DNA of 64,000 nt from Trinickia symbiotica (GCF_002934455.1 NZ_PTIR01000014.1:1-64000); one strand, 5' to 3'; numbered from the stretch's first letter, positions 29,118 to 39,093 are shown. Notes: generated by a model not told the origin, from the letters alone. Numbers and translations: made by a program.

Positions 29118-30014
29118 ATGGGACCGATTGACACTACGAGCGCGATTCCAGAAATAGCGCCGGCAACGGCTGGCCGCGACCTTTATGCGGTCGTCGGCAA
29201 TCCGATTGCACACAGCAAGTCACCGTTCATTCACGCGCGCTTCGCGGAGCAAACGGGCGAGCCCGTCGAGTACCGCCATTTGCTTGCGCCGCGCGACCGT
29301 TTCGCGGAAACGGTGCGTCTGTTCGTCGCCGCGGGCGGACTCGGGCTCAACGTGACGGTGCCGTTCAAGCTCGAAGCCCATGCGCTCGCGAACAGCCTCT
29401 CCGCGCGCGCGGCCGCGGCGGGAGCCGTCAACACGCTGCGCTTCGATGGCGAGCGCATTTACGGCGACAACACCGACGGCGTGGGTCTCGTGCGCGATAT
29501 CGAGGCGAATCTCGGCATGCCGCTGGCCGATACTCGCATTCTGCTGCTCGGCGCGGGCGGGGCGGCACGCGGCGTCGTACTGCCGATCCTGGAGCGCAAG
29601 CCGCGCTCGCTCACGATCGTCAACCGCACGGCGGAGAAGGCCGAGGCGCTCGTCGCACAGTTTGCCGCGGCGGCGCACGAAGCCCGCGCCGCGCTCACCG
29701 GAGGCGGGGCCGGTCTGGTCGGATCGAGCCCCTACGACCTGATCGTCAACGCGACGGCGGGCAGCCTCGACGCGGCGCTGCCCGAGTGCGACGCGCGCGC
29801 GTTCGGCCGCGGCACGCTGGCCTACGACATGATGTACGGCGCGCAGCCGACCGTCTTCATGCAGCATGCGAAATCGCTCGGCGCGCGCGCCGCGGACGGA
29901 CTCGGCATGCTCGTCGAGCAGGCTGCCGAGTCGTTCTTCGTCTGGCGCGCGGTTAGACCGGCGAGCGCGCCGGTGCTTGCCGAACTGCGTACGATGCTCG
30001 CCAGGCAGTCATGA
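29118..30014 (+). CDS. aroE: shikimate dehydrogenase
   Basis: NADP-dependent reduction of 3-dehydroshikimate to shikimate. The 298-residue protein begins [39 protein letters not shown] with the catalytic motif region NVTVPFK near 79 (Lys), [10 protein letters not shown] near 120 and the nucleotide-binding [14 protein letters not shown] near 147. Downstream mtgA overlaps by 4 bp (ATGA), so rnb-like, aroE and mtgA form one operon. Confidence 0.97.
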   Translation: MGPIDTTSAIPEIAPATAGRDLYAVVGNPIAHSKSPFIHARFAEQTGEPVEYRHLLAPRDRFAETVRLFVAAGGLGLNVTVPFKLEAHALANSLSARAAAAGAVNTLRFDGERIYGDNTDGVGLVRDIEANLGMPLADTRILLLGAGGAARGVVLPILERKPRSLTIVNRTAEKAEALVAQFAAAAHEARAALTGGGAGLVGSSPYDLIVNATAGSLDAALPECDARAFGRGTLAYDMMYGAQPTVFMQHAKSLGARAADGLGMLVEQAAESFFVWRAVRPASAPVLAELRTMLARQS

Positions 30015-30733
30015 CGGGCGCACGCCGCGCAAGCAGAGCCGGTCTCGCGAGATGGGCCGCTTATGCGGTATCGGTCTGCGCGATCGCGTGGATCGCGACG
30101 CAGGCATACTACTTCGCGCAGGTCGCGATATGGACGATCGTGAATCCGCGATCGACGGCCTTCATGCGCGCCGACGCATGGCGGCTTGCGCAGGATCGCC
30201 CCGATCTGTCGATCCAACATCAATGGGTGCCCTACGAACGCATTTCGCGCAACCTGAAACGCGCGATCATCGCTTCCGAGGATGCCAACTTCGTCAACAA
30301 CAACGGCTACGAGACCGACGCGATCCTGCAGGCGTGGGAGAAAAACAAATCGCGCGGCAAGATCGTCGCGGGCGGCTCGACGATCAGCCAGCAGCTCGCC
30401 CGCAATCTGTTCCTTTCGCGCGAAAAGAGCTACGTCCGCAAAGGGCAGGAGCTCATCATCACCTGGATGCTCGAAACGCTGATGGACAAGCAGCGCATCT
30501 TCGAGATCTATTTGAATTCGGTCGAATGGGGCAACGGCGTCTATGGCGCCGAAGCGGCGGCGCGGTACTACTATCGCGTGTCCGCCAACCAGCTTTCCGG
30601 CTGGCAGGCGGCCCGCCTCGCCGTCATGCTGCCGAGGCCGAAGTACTTCGACGAGCATCGGGGCTCGGGCTATCTCGCGCAGCGCGCGGCCGTCATCGCC
30701 AGGCGCATGGGCGCGGCGGAAGTGCCGCGCTAG
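30011..30733 (+). CDS. mtgA: monofunctional biosynthetic peptidoglycan transglycosylase
   Basis: Inner-membrane GT51 enzyme polymerising lipid II into glycan strands. At 240 residues it has one N-terminal transmembrane helix (about 15-40) and a GT51 domain: catalytic Glu in [16 protein letters not shown] near 94, then [16 protein letters not shown] near 125 and [17 protein letters not shown] with the second Glu. No transpeptidase domain is present, as in MtgA. The start overlaps the aroE stop. Confidence 0.96.
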   Translation: MTGARRASRAGLARWAAYAVSVCAIAWIATQAYYFAQVAIWTIVNPRSTAFMRADAWRLAQDRPDLSIQHQWVPYERISRNLKRAIIASEDANFVNNNGYETDAILQAWEKNKSRGKIVAGGSTISQQLARNLFLSREKSYVRKGQELIITWMLETLMDKQRIFEIYLNSVEWGNGVYGAEAAARYYYRVSANQLSGWQAARLAVMLPRPKYFDEHRGSGYLAQRAAVIARRMGAAEVPR

Positions 30734-30782
30734 CCTCGACTGGCCGCGTCGCTGGTCTTCTTTTCAACGCTTCACACTTCAG

Positions 30783-31301
30783 TCAGTTCCCTTCCCAATA
30801 CTCGATCGTCGCGTCCTGGCGCGAGACGAAGCGAAAGGGCGTCGGCCGCTCTCCGGGCGCGCCCGGAAATTCAGCCAGGACCCCGAACTTGCCCGAATCC
30901 GGATACTCGGCGATTTCGGGCGTCATCTTCGTGCTCACCGCGAGGTACTTGAGCTCGACGGTCCCCGTGTTGACGATCTGATGCGCGAGCTCGGCGCCAC
31001 CGGGCGGACACGCGATGACGTCGCCCGCGCGGATCGGGTACGTCGCGGTTCCGATGCGCACTTCCCCGGCACCTTCGAGCACGAAGAACATCTCCTCGTT
31101 GATCCGGTGGTTGTGAAAGGGAAACGCGCGCTTGCCGGGCGGAACGGCCGTGACGTTGTAGCCGAGCTTTTGCGCGCCCACGCGCGGCCCGATCATGCCC
31201 ATTCGTACATCGCCGTAGCGGTCGTTCATCGATTCCGGCGGCGCGAAGGCGGATGGGCGAGGCTGCAGTTCGACGTCGGCAATATTGACGATGGGGTTCA
31301 T
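30783..31301 (-). CDS. cupin-domain protein
   Basis: A 172-residue single-cupin protein. Cupin motif 1 is visible as FPFHNHRINEEMFFVLEGAGEVRIG (His, His, Glu metal ligands, about 62-86) and motif 2 as GDVIACPPGGAELAHQIVNTG (His). The ATG at 31301 has a perfect AGGAGT upstream; the frame is open further but without ribosome site. Substrate is unknown. It diverges from the IclR-led sugar operon across 422 bp, so co-regulation is possible but not shown. Confidence 0.82.
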   Translation of the reverse strand: MNPIVNIADVELQPRPSAFAPPESMNDRYGDVRMGMIGPRVGAQKLGYNVTAVPPGKRAFPFHNHRINEEMFFVLEGAGEVRIGTATYPIRAGDVIACPPGGAELAHQIVNTGTVELKYLAVSTKMTPEIAEYPDSGKFGVLAEFPGAPGERPTPFRFVSRQDATIEYWEGN

Positions 31302-31562
31302 CGTTTCTGGACTCCTGAAAGATGGCGGGAAAAAGGGGCCGCGATGCGGGACGTGCTGCGTGCCGAACCGACTCGTCCGAACCCGCAGCGGCGGCCCCAT
31401 TTCATTCGGCATTGGCCCGCGGGGTTGCCGAACGGCTTTAAGCGCCACTTGCACTGACTATATAAGAGCTGCGGTTGCACGGACAGAAAATAAGACGAAT
31501 GCCAACGAGGCCAACGCGCGCGCCTTCGCCCGTTCCGGCCTGATCCTGTCCGTCGCCCCACT

Positions 31563-31584
31563 CACATTCGAATCCCAAAATGTG
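31563..31584. promoter_or_regulatory. candidate IclR-family operator
   Basis: A 22-bp palindrome with arms CACATT (31563-31568) and AATGTG (31579-31584), N10 apart, extendable outward by two pairs (one G-T). It is 17 bp upstream of the -35 of the promoter that leads into the IclR gene. Confidence 0.4.
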
Positions 31585-31601
31585 GGCGCGTCACTCATAT
31601 G

Positions 31602-31631
31602 TTGAACAGCGGCCGAAAGAGCGCCTACAAT
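31602..31631 (+). promoter_or_regulatory. sigma-70 promoter of the IclR-led sugar operon
   Basis: TTGAAC (31602-31607, 4/6), an 18-bp spacer and TACAAT (31626-31631, 5/6). The leader would be about 85 nt. Confidence 0.55.
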
Positions 31632-31723
31632 CCAGCGAACGGCAGCGGCTGAGCTCAATGCGATCCCTGCCACGACGACAGTGCGAAGCGCAAATGACGC
31701 TTGCACGCCAAGGAGACGCCTTC

Positions 31724-32650
31724 ATGAACGCCACGGATCAAGCTGCCGACGCCCCGGATGGGAGCGAACCGTCGGTCGACGCCACGCTTGCCGCTGCTTT
31801 GCGTGCCGCTTCGGATGCGGCCGAGATCAACGTTTCGGGAACGCCGCTCGATATCGCCGGCCAGCAGGCGGGCACGCAGACGCTGCTGCGCGGCCTCGCG
31901 ATTCTGGAAGCCGCGGCAGCCAATGCGCACGATATGCGGGCGTTCGCGGCGGTGCTCGGCACGACGCGCAGCACGACGCACCGGCTCGTCAACAGCCTCG
32001 TGCAGGCGCGCTATCTGCGTCAGACGCCGAATGGCTATTTGCTCGGGCCGAAGCTGATCGAGCTCGGCACGATCGCGCTCGAGCAGATGCCGCTCACCAA
32101 GGTGGCGCGTCCGCACCTCGAGCGGCTCGCGCAAGCGACCCTCGATACGATCCATCTCGGCGTGCGCGATGGCGACGACGTGCTTTACATCGACAAGATT
32201 CCCGGCCAGCGCGGCCTCGAGATGCGCTCGCGCATCGGTCACCGGATGCCGCTCGCTTCGACGGGTATCGGCAAGGCAATGATGATCGACTTGAAGCCTG
32301 AAGAATGGGAGACGCTTTTCGACGCGTCGCGCCGTGCGCTGGCGGCTGTCACGTTCAAGCCTGATACGCGCCCCGACAAGCCTGTTTTCCTGCACCGGAT
32401 GGTGCGCTATGCGGCCGGCGGATTCACCTTCGATCTCGAGGAGAACGAAGCGTCGATCCGTTGTGTGGCCGCGCCCGTGCGTGACGCGTCAGGGGCGATC
32501 GTCGCCGCCGTCTCGGTGGCGAGCACGATTCCTTATATGCCGCTCGAGCGGATGGAAGAACTCGTGCCCGTCGTCCAGCGCGAAGCGCGCGGTATTTCGG
32601 AGGAGCTTGGGTGGGCCACCCCACAAAACGGACGGCGGATCAAGCGATGA
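31724..32650 (+). CDS. IclR-family transcriptional regulator of sugar catabolism
   Basis: A 308-residue regulator: disordered N-terminus (about 1-45), winged helix-turn-helix at about 50-110 (LLRGLAILEAAAANAHDMRAFAAV...TTRSTTHRLVNSLVQARYL), and the IclR effector domain (about 125-300) with GVRDGDDVLYIDKI and ASTGIGKAMM. The ATG at 31724 follows AAGGAGACGCCTTC. Its stop overlaps the start of dgoK (ATGA), so regulator and catabolic genes are cotranscribed. A sugar acid or KDPGal-like intermediate is a plausible effector. Confidence 0.9.
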   Translation: MNATDQAADAPDGSEPSVDATLAAALRAASDAAEINVSGTPLDIAGQQAGTQTLLRGLAILEAAAANAHDMRAFAAVLGTTRSTTHRLVNSLVQARYLRQTPNGYLLGPKLIELGTIALEQMPLTKVARPHLERLAQATLDTIHLGVRDGDDVLYIDKIPGQRGLEMRSRIGHRMPLASTGIGKAMMIDLKPEEWETLFDASRRALAAVTFKPDTRPDKPVFLHRMVRYAAGGFTFDLEENEASIRCVAAPVRDASGAIVAAVSVASTIPYMPLERMEELVPVVQREARGISEELGWATPQNGRRIKR

Positions 32651-33642
32651 GCGTATCGGAGAAGCGATTGGCCGAGCCGGCGCTGATCGGCCTCGACTGG
32701 GGGACGACATCGCTCAGAGCGTATCTCTTCGATGCGACGGGCGAAGTCCTCGCGACGCGCGCGTCCGGTGCCGGCATCATGAATCTGCCGCGCCCCGGCG
32801 GCTTCGACGCCGCCTTCGATGCGGCTTGCGGCGATTGGCTCGACGAAGCGCCCGACCTGCCCGCGATTGCGGCGGGCATGGTCGGCAGCGCGCAAGGCTG
32901 GCGCGAAGCGCCCTATGTCGATACACCGGCCGCGGCTGACGCGCTCGTGGCCGGCCTCGTGCGCGTGACGACCGCGCGCGGCACGGTGCTCAATATCGTG
33001 CCTGGCGTCATCGAGCGCGGCGAGTTGCCGAACGTGATGCGCGGCGAGGAAACGCAGATCGTCGGCGCGCTGGCCGGCGATCCCGCGCTCGGTGCGAACG
33101 GGCGGGCCGTGCTCGTCGGGCTGCCGGGCACGCACGCGAAGTGGGCCATCGTCCACGGCGAGCGCATCGAGGCGTTCCATACGTTCATGACGGGCGAGCT
33201 TTTCGCGGCGCTACGTAACCACACGATTCTGGGCCGGACGATGGCCGAGCCGGCGCAGCCCGATACCGAAGCGTTCCTGCGCGGCGTGACGGTAGCGAAG
33301 AATGCCGATCGGGCGGGCCTGCTCGCGACGATTTTCAGCACGCGCACGCTGGGCCTCACGGCGCAGTTGCAGGCCGAGCAGCAGCCCGACTACCTGTCGG
33401 GGCTCCTGATCGGCCACGAGCTTTCCGGCGTACAGGCGCTGCTCGCCGAGCGTGGCGAGACGCTCGCGAGCGAGGCGCTGCGGCTCATCGGCGAACCGTC
33501 GTTGTGCGAGCGCTATCGCCTCGCGCTTGCCGAGTTCGGCTGCGCGAGCGCGACGATCGTCGAAGCGGCGGCCGAGCGCGGCCTTTGGCGCATCGCGATG
33601 CAGGCGCGGCTCGTCGCCGCCGCCACGACGCAAACAACGTAA
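32647..33642 (+). CDS. dgoK: 2-dehydro-3-deoxygalactonokinase
   Basis: Phosphorylates 2-keto-3-deoxy-galactonate (KDGal) to KDPGal in the De Ley-Doudoroff pathway. The 332-residue DgoK-family protein has the ASKHA-type phosphate motif LIGLDWGTTSLRAYLFD at the N-terminus, SAQGWREAPYVDTP, and VGLPGTHAKWAIVHGERI with FHTFMTGELFAAL. Translation is coupled to the IclR gene. A 9-bp tandem repeat sits at its 3' end (33636-33671). Confidence 0.93.
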   Translation: MSVSEKRLAEPALIGLDWGTTSLRAYLFDATGEVLATRASGAGIMNLPRPGGFDAAFDAACGDWLDEAPDLPAIAAGMVGSAQGWREAPYVDTPAAADALVAGLVRVTTARGTVLNIVPGVIERGELPNVMRGEETQIVGALAGDPALGANGRAVLVGLPGTHAKWAIVHGERIEAFHTFMTGELFAALRNHTILGRTMAEPAQPDTEAFLRGVTVAKNADRAGLLATIFSTRTLGLTAQLQAEQQPDYLSGLLIGHELSGVQALLAERGETLASEALRLIGEPSLCERYRLALAEFGCASATIVEAAAERGLWRIAMQARLVAAATTQTT

Positions 33643-33671
33643 GCAATTTGAGCACCGTAAGCAACGTAAGC
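33636..33671 (+). repeat. four 9-bp tandem units across the dgoK stop codon
   Basis: Units AACGTAAGC, AATTTGAGC, ACCGTAAGC and AACGTAAGC. The stop codon TAA of dgoK lies in the first unit, the others in the short gap to dgoA. Probably a slippage product; no function is visible. Confidence 0.6.
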
Positions 33672-33696
33672 GAAGACATGGATGGGATTCGCCAAC

Positions 33697-34389
33697 ATGG
33701 CCACGACTGATCGACAAACCGACATCGACCTCCCCGCGCCGTACCGGCCGCATCCGGGTTTCGTCGCCGCTTTCTCGGCATGCCCGCTGATCGCGATACT
33801 GCGCGGCGTGACGCCGGCTGAGGTCGCGGCGCACGGGCAGGCGCTTTACGACGCCGGTTTTCGCCTGATCGAAGTGCCGCTCAACTCGCCGCAGCCGTTC
33901 GCGAGCATCGCGGCGCTGCGCGGCGCCTTGCCCGATGACGTGATCGTCGGTGCCGGCACGGTGTTGCGGCCTGAGTTCGTCGACGATGTCGCGGACGCGG
34001 GCGGCGAGCTCATCGTCATGCCTCATGCCGATGCCGCCGTCATTCGGGCCGCGAAAGCGCGCGGGCTTGCCTGCACGCCTGGCGTCGCGACGCCGACCGA
34101 AGCGTTCGCCGCGCTCGTTGCGGGCGCGGACGCGCTCAAGATGTTTCCGGCCGAGCAGCTCGGCACGCATGTCGTGAAGGCATGGCGCGCGGTGACGCCG
34201 AAGCGAGTGCCGCTCGTGCCCGTCGGGGGCATCACGCCCGACAACATGGCGCCGTTCCTCGCGGCGGGCGCCGACGGCTTCGGCCTTGGCTCGGCGCTCT
34301 ATCGCCCGGGACAGGACGCCGACCTCACGGCGAAGAATGCGGGTGCGTTCATCGACGGGTTGCGCACGGCGCGCGCGGAGTCGACGTGA
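33697..34389 (+). CDS. dgoA: 2-dehydro-3-deoxy-6-phosphogalactonate (KDPGal) aldolase
   Basis: Class I aldolase splitting KDPGal to pyruvate and glyceraldehyde 3-phosphate. The 230-residue KDPG/KDPGal-family protein has PLIAILRGVTPAEV with the catalytic Glu nearby, RLIEVPLNSPQP, VGAGTVLRPE, and the Schiff-base lysine in ADALKMFPAEQLG near residue 148. The LKMFPAE motif and neighbouring DgoK favour KDPGal over KDPG. An alternative start at 33682 is in frame; neither has a strong ribosome site. The stop overlaps the SDR start by one base (TGATG). Confidence 0.93.
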   Translation: MATTDRQTDIDLPAPYRPHPGFVAAFSACPLIAILRGVTPAEVAAHGQALYDAGFRLIEVPLNSPQPFASIAALRGALPDDVIVGAGTVLRPEFVDDVADAGGELIVMPHADAAVIRAAKARGLACTPGVATPTEAFAALVAGADALKMFPAEQLGTHVVKAWRAVTPKRVPLVPVGGITPDNMAPFLAAGADGFGLGSALYRPGQDADLTAKNAGAFIDGLRTARAEST

Positions 34390-35168
34390 TGGGCAGGCTG
34401 GCGGGCAAGATCGCGTTGATTACGGGTGCCGGCCGCGGCATCGGGGCCGCGATCGCGCATGCGTTTGCCCGCGAGGGCGCGGCCGTCGTGCTGGCCGAGC
34501 TCGATGCCGAAACGGCCGGCCAGACGGCTGCCGCCATCGAGCGCGAGACGCCCGGGGCGCGAACGCTCGCCGTGCGGACCGATGTGACCGACGCGACTTC
34601 AGTGCGCGAAGCCGTCGCCGCCTCCGAGCGCACCTTCGGCCCGCTCGACGTGCTCGTCAACAACGCCGGCATCAACGTCTTCTGCGATCCGCTGACGATG
34701 ACCGACGAAGACTGGCGGCGCTGTTTCGCGGTGGATCTGGACGGTGTCTGGAACGGATGTCGGGCCGTGCTGCCGGGCATGGTCGAACGCGGGCGCGGCA
34801 GCATCGTAAACATCGCCTCGACGCATTCTTTCAAGATCATCCCGGGCTGCTTTCCGTATCCGGTCGCGAAGCACGGCGTGATTGGCCTCACTCGTGCGCT
34901 CGGGATCGAATACGCGGCGCGGCAGGTGCGCGTCAATGCGATCGCGCCCGGCTACATCGAAACGCAACTGACGCGCGATTGGTGGGATGCGCAGCCCGAC
35001 GCGGAGGCGGCCCGCCGCGCGACGCTCGACCTGCAGCCGATGAAGCGGATCGGGCAGCCCGAGGAGGTGGCGATGACGGCGGTGTTCCTCGCGTCCGACG
35101 AGGCGCCATTCATCAACGCGAGTTGCATCACCGTCGATGGAGGCCGCTCGGCGCTGTACCACGATTGA
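34389..35168 (+). CDS. SDR-family sugar dehydrogenase
   Basis: A 259-residue classical short-chain dehydrogenase: cofactor loop TGAGRGIG at about 12-19 with Glu/Asp in the second strand (LAELDAET, favouring NAD), NNAGIN, catalytic Ser in NIASTHSF, and YPVAK as Tyr-x-x-x-Lys. It ends TVDGGRSALYHD. Within the cluster it may be the galactose/aldose 1-dehydrogenase or oxidise a later intermediate; a second SDR at 39136 makes the assignment ambiguous. It is coupled to dgoA (TGATG). Confidence 0.88.
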   Translation: MGRLAGKIALITGAGRGIGAAIAHAFAREGAAVVLAELDAETAGQTAAAIERETPGARTLAVRTDVTDATSVREAVAASERTFGPLDVLVNNAGINVFCDPLTMTDEDWRRCFAVDLDGVWNGCRAVLPGMVERGRGSIVNIASTHSFKIIPGCFPYPVAKHGVIGLTRALGIEYAARQVRVNAIAPGYIETQLTRDWWDAQPDAEAARRATLDLQPMKRIGQPEEVAMTAVFLASDEAPFINASCITVDGGRSALYHD

Positions 35169-35342
35169 GAGCGGAGCGCCGCCGATGCTCGAACGACGAG
35201 GAGCGATCGACAAACGAGCGAGGCAATCGGAAGACGACGAGCAAGACGACAAGAGTCTCAATTCGGATGACCCACTGGCCGCGTGAGCCATCCGACACAA
35301 ACAAGATGCGGCCCACACCTTCAATTAGCAGGAGACATGCAC

Positions 35343-36344
35343 ATGAAGCGCAGAATGATCCTCACGCTGGCAGCCATTGCGGCGGGTACGATGCTCGCGG
35401 GCGCACCGGCCGCGCAGGCGGCGGACCAGGTCAAGATCGGCTTCCTCGTCAAGCAGCCGGAAGAGCCCTGGTTCCAGGACGAGTGGAAGTTTGCCGAGCA
35501 GGCCGCCAAGAAGGACGGGTTCACGCTCGTCAAGATCGGCGCGCCCTCGGGCGAGAAAGTGATGAGCGCGATCGACAACCTGGCCGCCCAACAGGCGCAG
35601 GGCTTCATCATCTGCACGCCGGACGTGAAGCTCGGGCCCGGCATCGTTGCCAAGGCGAAGGCCGACAAGCTCAAGATGATGACCGTGGACGATCGTCTCG
35701 TCGACGGCTCGGGCAAGCCGATCGAATCGGTGCCGCATATGGGCATTTCGGCCTACAACATCGGCCAGCAAGTGGGTGATGCGATCGCCGCCGAGATCAA
35801 GAAGCGGGGCTGGGATATGAAGGATGTCGGCGCGATCGACGTCACATACGAACAGCTGCCGACGGCCCACGACCGTACGACGGGCGCCACCGACGCACTC
35901 CTGAAGGCGGGCTTCCCCGCGGCGAACATCATCAAGGCGCCGCAAGCCAAGACCGATACGGAGAACGCGTTCAACGCGGCCAACATCGCGCTGACGAAGA
36001 ACCCGCAATTCAAGCATTGGGTGGCCTATGCGCTGAACGACGAAGGGGTGCTCGGCGCCGTGCGCGCGGCGGAAGGCCGTGGCTTCAAGGCCGACAACAT
36101 GATCGGCGTCGGCATCGGCGGCTCGGATTCGGCTCTGAACGAGTTCAAGAAGCCGAATCCGACGGGTTTCTTCGGCACGGTGATCATCAGTCCGAAGCGT
36201 CACGGCGAAGAAACGTCCGACTTGATGTACGCATGGATCACCCAAGGCAAGGAGCCGCCGAAGCTCACGCTGACGACGGGCATGCTGGCCACGCGTGACA
36301 ACGTCAATGAAGTGCGCGAGAAGATGGGTCTCGCTTCGAAGTAA
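35343..36344 (+). CDS. araF: sugar ABC transporter substrate-binding protein, AraF-like
   Basis: Periplasmic binding protein that captures L-arabinose (and in this family often D-galactose) for the AraGH importer. The 333 residues begin with a signal peptide (MKRRMILTLAAIAAGTMLAGAPAAQA, cleavage after Ala 26). The mature start ADQVKIGFLVKQPEEPWFQDEWKFA matches E. coli AraF (KQPEEPWFQ). The family's ligand-contact segments (GISAYNIGQQVGD, NDEGVLGAVRA) are present. Of two close ATGs, 35343 is 8 nt from AGGAG and preferred. The specificity inference rests on family likeness. Confidence 0.9.
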   Translation: MKRRMILTLAAIAAGTMLAGAPAAQAADQVKIGFLVKQPEEPWFQDEWKFAEQAAKKDGFTLVKIGAPSGEKVMSAIDNLAAQQAQGFIICTPDVKLGPGIVAKAKADKLKMMTVDDRLVDGSGKPIESVPHMGISAYNIGQQVGDAIAAEIKKRGWDMKDVGAIDVTYEQLPTAHDRTTGATDALLKAGFPAANIIKAPQAKTDTENAFNAANIALTKNPQFKHWVAYALNDEGVLGAVRAAEGRGFKADNMIGVGIGGSDSALNEFKKPNPTGFFGTVIISPKRHGEETSDLMYAWITQGKEPPKLTLTTGMLATRDNVNEVREKMGLASK

Positions 36345-36447
36345 CAGGCGCGGCCGAACCGGGCCGGCCGCCGGCGCGCCTCATGAGAGAAAGAGGCGCG
36401 CCCGCGCAACCGGCGCGGACGTTTCATTCAGTGCAAGGTGAAGCAAC

Positions 36448-37977
36448 ATGTCAGCAACGCTGCGTTTTGACAACATCGGCAAGGTCTTTCCGGGCGTGCG
36501 TGCGCTCGACGGTGTTTCGTTCGACGTGAACGCCGGCGAAGTGCACGGCCTCATGGGCGAGAACGGCGCGGGCAAATCGACGCTGCTCAAGGTGCTCGGC
36601 GGCGAGTACCAGCCGGATTCGGGCCGCGTCATGATCGACGGCAAGGAAGTGCGGTTTTCGAGCGCCGCCGCTTCGATCGCGGCCGGCATCGCCGTCATCC
36701 ATCAGGAACTGCAATACGTGCCCGATCTCACGGTGGCGGAGAATCTGCTGCTCGGTCGCCTGCCGAACGCGCTCGGCTGGGTCGACAAGCGCGGCGCGCA
36801 GCGCTTCGTGCGCGAGCGGCTCGCGGCGATGGGCGTCGACCTCGATCCGAACGCCAAGCTCGGGCGCCTTTCGATCGCGCAGAGGCAGATGGTGGAGATC
36901 TGCAAGGCGCTTTTGCGCAACGCGCGCGTCATCGCGCTCGACGAGCCAACGAGCTCGCTTTCGCATCGCGAGACCGAAGTGCTCTTCAAGCTCGTGCGCG
37001 ATTTGAAGGTCGACGGCCGCGCGCTCGTCTACATCTCGCACCGGATGGACGAGATTTACGAGCTCTGCGATTCGTGCACGATCTTTCGCGACGGCCGCAA
37101 GGTGGCGTCGCACCACTCGCTCCATGAGGTGCCGCGCGAAACGCTCGTCTCGGAGATGGTCGGGCGCGAGATCACGGATATCTACGACTATCGGCCGCGC
37201 GAACACGGCGCGGTTCGTCTGGCTGTCGACGGCATCGAGGGGCGCGGTCTGTCCGCGCCGGTGAGCTTCGAGGTTCACGCGGGCGAAATTCTCGGCTTTT
37301 TCGGGCTCGTCGGCGCCGGGCGCAGCGAGCTCATGCGCCTAGTCTACGGCGCGGAGAAAAAACGCGGTGGACGGCTTTCGCTCGACGGGCGGGCCATCAG
37401 CGTGAAGAGCCCCGGGCAGGCGATTCGCCAGGGCATCGTGCTGTGCCCCGAGGACCGCAAGGAGGAGGGCATCGTCGCGCTGGCGTCGGTGGCCGAGAAC
37501 ATCAACATCAGCTGCCGCCGTCACGATTTGCGCGCCGGACTCTTTCTCGATCGCGCGAAGGAGGCCGAGACGGCGGACCGTTTCATCAAGCTGCTCAAGA
37601 TCAAGACGCCGCACCGCAAGCAGCGGATCCGTCTGCTCTCGGGCGGCAACCAGCAAAAGGCGATCCTGTCGCGCTGGCTCGCGGAACCGGACCTCAAGGT
37701 CGTGATTCTCGACGAGCCGACGCGCGGCATCGACGTCGGCGCCAAGCACGAGATCTACAACGTGATCTACGAGCTCGCCGAACGCGGCTGCGCCGTCGTG
37801 ATGATCTCGTCGGAGCTGCCGGAAGTGCTCGGCGTATCGGACCGCATCGTCGTCATGCGCGAAGGCCGCATCTCGGGAGAAGTGGTGCGCGAGAAAGCGA
37901 GCGAAGCGGCGCTTTTGAGCCTCGCGCTGCCGCAAGGCACGCGCTCAGAACAAGAGGTGCCGCGCGAAGCCGCGTGA
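36448..37977 (+). CDS. araG: sugar ABC transporter ATP-binding protein, AraG-like
   Basis: Energises the monosaccharide importer. The 509-residue protein has two tandem ABC domains. The first has Walker [10 protein letters not shown] near 36-44, signature LSIAQRQ, and ALDEPTSSL. The second has a degenerate Walker A ([13 protein letters not shown]), signature LSGGNQQK and [12 protein letters not shown], as is usual for CUT2-family RbsA/AraG ATPases. Start [25 protein letters not shown] matches AraG. Follows araF by 103 bp. Confidence 0.94.
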   Translation: MSATLRFDNIGKVFPGVRALDGVSFDVNAGEVHGLMGENGAGKSTLLKVLGGEYQPDSGRVMIDGKEVRFSSAAASIAAGIAVIHQELQYVPDLTVAENLLLGRLPNALGWVDKRGAQRFVRERLAAMGVDLDPNAKLGRLSIAQRQMVEICKALLRNARVIALDEPTSSLSHRETEVLFKLVRDLKVDGRALVYISHRMDEIYELCDSCTIFRDGRKVASHHSLHEVPRETLVSEMVGREITDIYDYRPREHGAVRLAVDGIEGRGLSAPVSFEVHAGEILGFFGLVGAGRSELMRLVYGAEKKRGGRLSLDGRAISVKSPGQAIRQGIVLCPEDRKEEGIVALASVAENINISCRRHDLRAGLFLDRAKEAETADRFIKLLKIKTPHRKQRIRLLSGGNQQKAILSRWLAEPDLKVVILDEPTRGIDVGAKHEIYNVIYELAERGCAVVMISSELPEVLGVSDRIVVMREGRISGEVVREKASEAALLSLALPQGTRSEQEVPREAA

Positions 37978-38076
37978 CGAGCCGGCTCACGCGCGCCGCC
38001 GTGAAGGTGGCGCGCAGTGCGCAAGAGGGTGTGGACAGAATAGGAGCCCGTGAATACGGGTCGAAGGAGCGACGAA

Positions 38077-39093
38077 ATGCAAGCAAGAGAAAACCTGGCG
38101 ACCTCGGCGGCGAAGCACGCCGCCGACGCGCTGATTCCCCAGCCGAGCGATCGGCAGAAATGGTGGCAGCAGATCACCGAATACAGCCTCATCCTCATCT
38201 TCGCCGTGATGTTCATCACGACGTCGCTGACGGTCGATCACTTCTTCTCGATCGAGAACATGCTCGGCCTCGCGCTGTCGATCTCGCAGATCGGCATGGT
38301 TGCCTGCACCATGATGTTCTGCCTGGCATCGCGCGACTTCGACCTCTCGGTCGGCTCGACGGTCGCGTTCGCGGGCGTGCTCTGCGCGATGGTCCTCAAT
38401 GCGACGAACAACACGTTTCTCGCGATCGTCGCGGCCGTCGCCGCCGGCTCGGTGATCGGTTTCGTCAATGGCGCCGTCATCGCCTATCTGCGCATCAACG
38501 CGCTGATCACGACGCTGGCGACGATGGAGATCGTGCGCGGGCTCGGCTTCATCGTCTCGCACGGCCAGGCCGTCGGCGTCTCGTCCGACACGTTCATCGC
38601 AATGGGCGGGCTGACGCTCGCTGGCGTGTCGCTGCCGATCTGGGTCACGCTCGTCTGCTTCATCGTGTTCGGCGTGATGCTCAACCAGACCGTCTACGGC
38701 CGCAATACCCTCGCGATCGGCGGCAACCCGGAAGCCTCGCGGCTCGCCGGCATCAACGTCGAGCGCACGCGCGTCATCATCTTCCTCGTTCAGGGTGCCG
38801 TGACGGCGCTCGCGGGCGTGATCCTCGCATCGCGCATCACGTCGGGGCAGCCCAATGCGGCCGAGGGCTTCGAGCTCAATGTGATCTCGGCCTGCGTGCT
38901 GGGCGGCGTCTCGCTGCTCGGCGGCCGCGCGACGATTTCGGGTGTCGTGATCGGCGTGCTCATCATGGGCACCGTCGAGAACGTGATGAACCTGCTCAAC
39001 ATCGACGCGTTCTATCAATACCTCGTGCGTGGCGCGATCCTGCTCGCCGCCGTGTTGCTCGACCAGTTGAAGAACCGCGGCTCGCGCGATTGA
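38077..39093 (+). CDS. araH: sugar ABC transporter permease, AraH-like
   Basis: Integral inner-membrane permease of the CUT2 family, 338 residues, with about 9-10 transmembrane helices (starting near residue 38 after a 35-residue cytoplasmic tail). The coupling region with NPEASRLAGINVERTRV and the SRITSGQPNAAEGFELNVISACVLGG motif are typical of AraH/RbsC. The ATG at 38077 has GAAGGAG seven bases upstream; an earlier in-frame GTG is rejected. Confidence 0.93.
   Translation: MQARENLATSAAKHAADALIPQPSDRQKWWQQITEYSLILIFAVMFITTSLTVDHFFSIENMLGLALSISQIGMVACTMMFCLASRDFDLSVGSTVAFAGVLCAMVLNATNNTFLAIVAAVAAGSVIGFVNGAVIAYLRINALITTLATMEIVRGLGFIVSHGQAVGVSSDTFIAMGGLTLAGVSLPIWVTLVCFIVFGVMLNQTVYGRNTLAIGGNPEASRLAGINVERTRVIIFLVQGAVTALAGVILASRITSGQPNAAEGFELNVISACVLGGVSLLGGRATISGVVIGVLIMGTVENVMNLLNIDAFYQYLVRGAILLAAVLLDQLKNRGSRD

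Larger units (their letters stand above)
31302..31723 (+). other. 422-bp divergent regulatory region (cupin / IclR operon)
   Basis: No gene is credible. It contains the IclR operon promoter (31602-31631), a candidate operator (31563-31584), the ribosome site AAGGAGACG just before the IclR start, and an AT-rich patch with TATATAAG at about 31460 that could serve the divergent cupin gene. Confidence 0.55.
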
